A stretch of 27,368 nt of DNA from positions 1-27,368 of the forward strand of contig KV425689.1 of the NCBI GenBank assembly GCA_001632425.1, in the 5' to 3' direction. Positions 22,318 to 27,368 of the stretch are shown one piece after another. The notes below the pieces were generated by a model. That model saw nothing but the letters and a program-made list of their open reading frames with translations. It made no database searches and was not told where the DNA came from. The stretch is from Neolentinus lepideus HHB14362 ss-1 (taxonomy: Eukaryota; Basidiomycota; Agaricomycetes; Gloeophyllales; Gloeophyllaceae). Each line of letters starts with the position of its first letter. The stretch's first letter is position 1. A program made the position numbers and the translations under genes.

Positions 22318-23137
22318 TATCCTCATGTTCCCAATATCCTCAGAATGCCTTCTCCTGATATCTGCGGTCACCGTGCTATCCTGATTTCCATCGCTGCAAT
22401 CTGACTGGGTTTTCCATGAGCTTTGCTTGTATTATGAGCAACTGTGAACTAAAGAGCAAGAGCTCTGTATAAGTACTTGAAGTAATATGGTACATACACA
22501 CATATTTTGTTGTGTAGAGTTTGAAGAGGCCTTGTTTCCTTTGATAAGGAAAGTAATATTTGGGGGTAGTATAAAGTTCTATCTGGAGAAGGGTGCAGTA
22601 CCCTCTGGGTAAATATAAAATCTGAATTTAATCTTTATTGATAACTAGCCATAAGGTAGTCACTATGTAATGTATTGGGTCTGACAGACATTTCTACTGA
22701 CACATTAGGGTGGTTCATGTTGAAGTTTTTGGTGATTTTGCCTCACCTTCCATCTCAATTTTCAGCTGCTTTTTATCACAGCAGTTGCTGAAATCCCAAA
22801 AGCAGGCCTCACTTTTTGCAGATGTGAAAGCAGCCCCTTGTAAGGGGAAGTGCCAAAGTGGCACATATTTGTACATGTGTGGTCGTGATGCAACTGGAGT
22901 AATGCCGGATTAGGGAGTAGAACCTTAGACTCGAACTACTACCTACCTCTGAGCTACTCTGCTGTACCTGTGTATCTGTTCACAATATGATGAGGTTCCA
23001 CTTAGCCTCAGTGTGTGTATAAGTTGCCTTGTACTAACTAAGTAGTTCTACACTTTTTTAAGTGCTTACCACACTCAACCTCAAGTTGATCATGACATGT
23101 TGTGACAGTACTATCATACCATCTTAATTGTTTTACT
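22318..23137. other. CpG-depleted non-coding block between CNOT9 and the gag relic
   Basis: From 22501 to 23100 I count only three CpG dinucleotides in 600 bp, against six in a single 60-bp line of the DAK gene. The block includes the CNOT9 3' UTR and then eroded repeat DNA with a tRNA-like element near 22914-22961. No intact reading frame has family similarity. Confidence 0.55.
22914..22961 (-). repeat. tRNA-like element with compressed A and B boxes
   Basis: The minus strand reads TAGCTCAGAGGTAG at 22956-22943, a good pol III A box, and GTTCGAGTCTA at 22936-22926, close to the B-box consensus. They are only 6 nt apart, whereas a tRNA has roughly 30 nt or more between them, so the anticodon arm is missing. 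Flanking hexamers GAGTAG and CTACTC can pair as an acceptor-like stem. The first T4 run downstream on this strand is near 22798-22801, which would give a transcript of about 160 nt. It is best viewed as a tRNA-derived relic, for example a SINE head. It could also be coincidence in a GTAG-containing repeat. Confidence 0.4.
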
Positions 23138-25128
23138 ATGACTACTCCTGTGGCGACTACCACTAATAATACTGGTGAGCAATCACAAGTCAATCCTCTG
23201 GCGCACTCTATGCTTACTCCTGGCTCGAGATCTCATGATGATGACACTACGATCAGAATCTGGTCATTGCCCAGCCCATCAGTCAACTAAGGATCCTGAC
23301 CCCCCAGTCGGATCAATGAGGAAGCGGGGCATTTCTTATGTCATGCTGATAACATCCAGAGGGTAGGGATGTGTGACATAGAGGACCGAACGGCGCAAGG
23401 CAAGGCTGCCAAGAGTGACACAGATCGACAGTATGTTGAGGATATGCTGTTTGAGATGAACGACTTTGCTTGCCGCATATGTGCTCAGTTTGATCACGGT
23501 GGTATGACCATGGAAGAGATCTGGCACATGCACAGTGCAATGGCTGAGGGTCAACACCAGATAGAGGCCTTTACCACCTTTGCGAAGAGATCCAGCACTG
23601 GGTCTTCTGGATCCCCTAGTCATTGGTCAGCCTACAGCAATCAGGCAGCTGAGAACCTGGTGCTCAGATGCGACCTGGTTGGGCAGCATGAGGAAGAACA
23701 ATGTAATTACATTGCTCCTCCTGGACTGCCTCTGCCTATTACCCTGCAAGGGACGAGGCCTCCAGCAATGAGAAGTCCACTGCCTGTGGATCATCATGTG
23801 AATTCTGCGCATATTCCTGCTGGCGTGCAGACGCGTGCCAATGCCCCAATGCCACACAACATGCAAAGGATGATGGATAGCTCAATGTTCCTGTGAACTC
23901 GCAGATGCCCTCAGTACAGGAAGGTGCAACCGCACGCATTGGACACTCAATGAGTGTGAGTGCAATGACACTGAAACTGAGCCAGCAGCCACCGTTGCAA
24001 CCATGAGGGCAATACCAGCAACATGCAAATGTTGATGATGGGTTGCATGACTTCCTGCCACATCTGGGGGTGTGAATCCTGGTCCCTCAGCAGATGGTGG
24101 GCTCAGGAGGATCCCAATGAGTTGGGATGCTGCATCCAGCCAACTGGATGACAGTAATGGCTGAGGTGACCCCATCAGCCCCAGTAGGGTACATTGCAGA
24201 AGACGGACAATTCTATCAGTTGGGCACCAGTCCCAATCATATCTGTCCTAAGGACAAACCAACATCTTATGGTCCATTTAATGATGGATCAAGACCTCTG
24301 CCGCAAGCTCCTCTGGGACAGAGGGTTGGATACCCTATGAGCATGCCATCAACCAATTGGTTCATGCACTCGGATCTGAACTATGCACAGTGGCAGCACA
24401 TAGAAGCAGAAATGAATAACTCCTGATTTCAGGGCCTAGACAATAGGTGAATGGCCCAGGGAGGAGGTATGCCAGGAGGTACCCCAGGAGGGGACCCCAA
24501 TGATGACCATCACCCCAATGACCATAACCCACCTAGGGGTAATCCACATGGATGCCAGCCACCCCCGGTTGGCGGAGGCGCTCCTGGGGGAGGTGGTGGT
24601 GGTGGACCCAATGGTGGTGGTGGAGGAGGTGGTGACCCCTACACAAAGGGAGGAGGTCAGCCACCTGATGATAATGAAGGAGGCAATGGTCGTCGAGGTG
24701 ATTGTAGGCCTCCAGATTTGTGCCATGTCTGCATGGTGGATGGAGGAGGAGACCCAGGAGATGATGGGTCTTCAGGCCCAGATGGAAGCAACAGTCTCCA
24801 TGGACATTGGGATAACTGAGCCAGCTGCCCCAGGCAGCAGACACCTTATAATGATTATGAGGACAAAATGATGGTCCACCTGCAATGCATCATAGCTGAT
24901 AGGATGTGTATGGCTCTGCCTGTCAACACAAATATGAAGAATCTGAAGTGTCTGGCACCATGAACTTACAATGGCAAAGCTGACATTGTCAAGTTCAAGG
25001 AATGGCTGCATTGCATTCTGGATGAATACGACATTATCAGCTTAGGCATGTTGTCTGAGAATGGCCATCAAGTGGCCCAATTATCCCTATTCTTAACTGG
25101 TGATGCCAATCAATGGTACTGCTGATAG
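23138..25128 (+). mobile_element. Decayed Ty3-type retrotransposon gag region
   Basis: Coding-like segments follow one another in different frames. 23138-23290 has an ATG and a Thr-rich start. Around 23320-23896 the sequence is AGHFLCHADNIQRVGMCDIE and onward. 24127-24426 carries another open segment, and 24451-24819 is Gly/Pro/Asp-rich. 24871-25122 ends with TYNGKADIVKFKEWLHCILD and LSLFLTGDANQWYC. The last block matches the retrotransposon gag signature (YxG-x-D-x-F-x-WL ... L-x-G-x-A-x-xW). Stops interrupt it at 23288-23290, 24961-24963 (probable CGA to TGA) and 25123-25128. No zinc knuckle, protease, reverse transcriptase, RNase H or integrase was seen. CpG is scarce and TG/CA abundant, as expected after methylation-driven decay. 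The element is inactive. Confidence 0.7.
24574..24660 (+). repeat. GGT/GGA-rich low-complexity tract in the gag relic
   Basis: Runs of GGTGGT and GGAGGA encode a poly-glycine stretch (GGGGGGG twice, separated by PN) within the eroded gag region. It is simple-sequence expansion and not a separate gene. Confidence 0.6.
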
Positions 25129-25816
25129 GCCACATTGGCTTCTGACCCCAGAAAACACGATTTAGGGCGATTCTGCATGCTTTGTGGGAATGGCAACTTA
25201 GCGACTCAATAGCGCACTGTCAGTACTCTGTGCACTAGTGACCCTATGCCCCAGCAACAAGGCTCTCGGCTCTTTGGCACACTTAGGATGGCTCCTCGGT
25301 AGCCCAGTCAGTCGAATGTCATTCAGTTGAGTCATCGGCATTTCGGCATGCATCGCCCAGCATTGTTACTGCGGTCCAAACTGAGGCTGTGTCTCAGGGT
25401 GCCTTTCCATATGGTGTACAGCCTGCCGTTGCTTGGGATCAGCGCTAGTTCTATTGGTGCAACTTTCCTTATGCATGCAGTGTGCCTCGACACATGGCAC
25501 AACTACGGCTATCATGACACTGCCACACAATATAGTGGCCCCACCCTTTATCCCTCTTATGGCAAGATCGTGCTAGCATCAGCAGCATAGCCCGCCACTG
25601 GATTGACAAGGACGCGCACTCTAACGCAAAGTCAAGACACACCCGACTGGCTCCTGCCTGTGGAGCGGCGCACGTGCTAGAGTTGGTTGCATGGGGTACT
25701 GGTTGAGGATCACATGCGGGATAGGAGCAAGGCAGTACGACTCGTATGCATGTGAGGCTGAGCAGAGGCACAACTCGCGGTAGTAGGTAGATAGGATCGG
25801 ACATAGAGCAGTCACT
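25129..25816. other. Unassigned eroded repeat DNA
   Basis: After the gag relic, short open stretches such as 25327-25590 have no recognisable domain and several stops in every frame. CpG content is higher here than in the gag relic, so it may be a different, younger or less methylated insertion. No function can be given. Confidence 0.35.
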
Positions 25817-26165
25817 CTCTTGTATTTAAGACATTACTCTACTGTTTTGTACAGAAAGTCATCTTCACCACACTCTTCAGATTTCAGTCTCGTGTCAGAG
25901 TTTTCTTCTAAGTCCATCTTGCGACTCGCGTTTAGGTACTCTTGTGTACCTCTGACTTCACCCAGAGATAGTGACAGAGCAAACCAGCGTAGCATTGCTG
26001 ATTGTAAGCAATCCCTTACAAGACCCTCTCTCTTAGACAGCCACGTGTGCTGTAGCATCATACTAACCAGAGTCTATATACGTCCGAGTTAGAGATAGCA
26101 ACCATGAGTAGCGCTCCCCTACAGAGCACTGAAGACCATACAGTGCCAAGCAGGAGGAGTATCGT
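25817..26165 (+). mobile_element. Candidate LTR or retrotransposon leader fragment
   Basis: A TATTTAAG-containing stretch (about 25823-25830) is followed by pyrimidine-rich leader-like sequence. Near 26103 an ATG opens MSSAPLQSTEDHTVPSRRS and closes at a TAG after 23 codons or fewer. This order (TATA-like box, leader, short gag-like start) resembles the 5' end of a Ty3-type element. No second LTR copy was found in the window and no TG..CA termini were fixed, so the call is tentative. Confidence 0.3.
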
Positions 26166-26353
26166 ATAGCGTTTACACAGTGCTGTGCACATAGTGCCAC
26201 ATAGCACGTAGCATCGCTCTCTATCCTCACACCTAATGCTGTAGTATTAATGTATTACATGTCTAATATTTTAACAAACCCTTATGCAATACCCAGTAAT
26301 GTTTTAAGTGTAATGTATTAATGCCCCGGGCTGTGCCATACATTGCCCCAGAA
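26166..26353. other. Unassigned AT-rich sequence
   Basis: No gene, RNA or clear repeat was recognised between the candidate leader and the hairpin. CpG content drops again from about 26230. Confidence 0.4.
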
Positions 26354-26391
26354 CCTGGGCTGGGTTTGAATTGGACTGCCCAGCACCCAGG
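26354..26391. repeat. GC-rich imperfect hairpin
   Basis: CCTGGGCTGGG at 26354-26364 can pair with CCCAGCACCCAGG at 26379-26391, giving an 11-bp stem with a two-base bulge and a 14-nt loop. It stands out in AT-rich, CpG-poor DNA. Its function is unknown. Confidence 0.45.
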
Positions 26392-26589
26392 CATCAAGAT
26401 CTCAATCGGGTTTGGATGTCAAGTGTGGGAAAAAGGCTGCTATATTGGTGATAATAGCCTAGGACCTTGGTTCTGGCCCGGGAAAATGCGGGAAAATCGG
26501 AATAAATCAGAATATATTCCTGGACCCATTTGGGACCCCTCCAGTACTAAAAATAGATTGATATATATAGAATGCTGCAAAATGGGATT

Positions 26590-26816
26590 CAGCTGCCCAT
26601 ATAAATTCGCAAAAAATGCCTAAAAATGCGGAAAAAATCAGGGTAGCTCCTGGCGCCTGATGGGGTCAGATGGCATCATGATATTATGTAATTCTTTCAT
26701 GATATCCATTCAGCTGTTCATATAAAATTGGTAAAAATACCTAAAAATGCGGAAAAAATCAGGGTAGTTGCTAGGACCCCTTGGATCCAGATGCCATCAT
26801 GATATTATGTAATCAA
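26590..26816 (+). repeat. 121-bp tandem repeat, about two copies
   Basis: Three anchors recur at an offset of exactly 121 bp: CAGCTG..CATATAAA (26590 and 26711), TAAAAATGCGGAAAAAATCA (26621 and 26742) and CATCATGATATTATGTAAT (26674 and 26795). Between the anchors the copies have diverged. A weaker relative of the GCGG(A)nATC block near 26484-26500 hints at an older unit upstream. No reading frame supports a gene. Confidence 0.75.
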
Positions 26817-27368
26817 CTACCTGATATGAACAACATTTGATGTTATACACCTCTGGAACCCATTTTTTAGCCTCTTTCCACTGGTGCGGTCCATTTCTCT
26901 ATCTGGATGAGATTTGTCATGGTTGTAGCACCTCAGCCATTAGAGCTATAGATATGGGATTTGTCCCATCTGTTTATATCAGCTACCAGCTATCTATTAG
27001 TATCAAAAAGTATCAAAATCGTTTTTCACGCACTGCATTTAAAACACTTTTTCGTGTTTTCCCACACCCGTGCCTCACCCCACAACTTGCCTTTTTGGGA
27101 ATATGGTCACCCAATATAGGGCTACCGGTTTACTTAAGACACCAAGTGATTCTGATGAGCAGGTGGCTACTTACTGCTTTTGGGTGGTAACCCCCCTGCA
27201 GCCTCTCCCCAGCTACCGCTTTTGGTTCTGGTGGTCAATATCACTCCTTCCTAGTGTATACTAGTGTATCAGAGTATACTGACCAAGTCTGGGACCATTT
27301 GGGCCATCATTCAGTGACCCAGTACTGATTGACCTCAAAATCATGCATTTATTGATACCCTACTACAG
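26817..27368. other. CpG-poor non-coding sequence to the window end
   Basis: This AT-rich sequence has only weak unsupported reading frames. A short internal repetition (AGTGTATACT, AGTGTATCAG, AGTATACT) lies near 27253-27281. No gene was recognised. It probably continues the repeat region. Confidence 0.45.

Noticed and set aside
22914..22961. Functional tRNA gene
   Set aside because: There is no anticodon arm, since the A and B boxes are 6 nt apart, so a mature tRNA cannot form.
24451..24819. Gly/Pro/Asp-rich frame as an independent gene
   Set aside because: It sits inside the broken gag relic, is low complexity, and no promoter or intron pattern supports it.
26321..26623. Plus-strand frame of 100 codons
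   Set aside because: It crosses the hairpin and the start of the tandem repeat, and its translation shows no family resemblance.

Overview
The window is nuclear DNA from a filamentous basidiomycete, most likely an Agaricomycete. The support is eight genes rich in short introns: 55 were placed, nearly all 46-91 nt with GT..AG ends and often a CTRAY-like branch point. There are also kinase types typical of mushroom-forming fungi, CpG-rich genes and CpG-poor repeat DNA. No species can be named. All splice models were made by eye; each model listed as a CDS stays open from ATG to stop and its length is a multiple of three.

Layout. 1-2070: decaying DNA with an SRPK-like kinase pseudogene (313-1329, minus) and two GTAG-rich degenerate repeat islands. 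2071-3894 (minus): a putative pseudokinase with an N-terminal helical domain, truncated in its C-lobe exactly where a GTAG island begins. 4298-22317: a compact block of seven conserved housekeeping genes. These are a five-finger CCCH protein (ZC3H3/Red5-like, minus); CCZ1, a Rab7 GEF subunit (minus); a DUSP-USP deubiquitinase of the Ubp12/USP15 type (plus); dihydroxyacetone kinase (minus); a UCH-L3-type deubiquitinase (minus); an ATP-dependent DNA ligase without BRCT domains (minus); and the CCR4-NOT subunit CNOT9/Rcd1 (plus). Two divergent pairs (CCZ1/USP and ligase/CNOT9) share promoters of 162 and 273 bp.

22318-27368: a CpG-depleted repeat region. It holds a tRNA-like element with A and B boxes only 6 nt apart, a Ty3-type gag relic broken by stops and frameshifts with no pol, a candidate LTR/leader fragment, a GC-rich hairpin and a 121-bp tandem repeat.

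The conserved genes belong to different processes (mRNA turnover and export, endolysosomal traffic, ubiquitin removal, triose metabolism, DNA repair), so the order looks like ordinary fungal gene packing and not a dedicated cluster. I found no convincing new multi-gene system. The points most worth following are the kinase remnants that run into GTAG islands, the BRCT-less ligase, the very small exons and one apparent 32-nt intron, and the tRNA-like element in methylation-eroded DNA.
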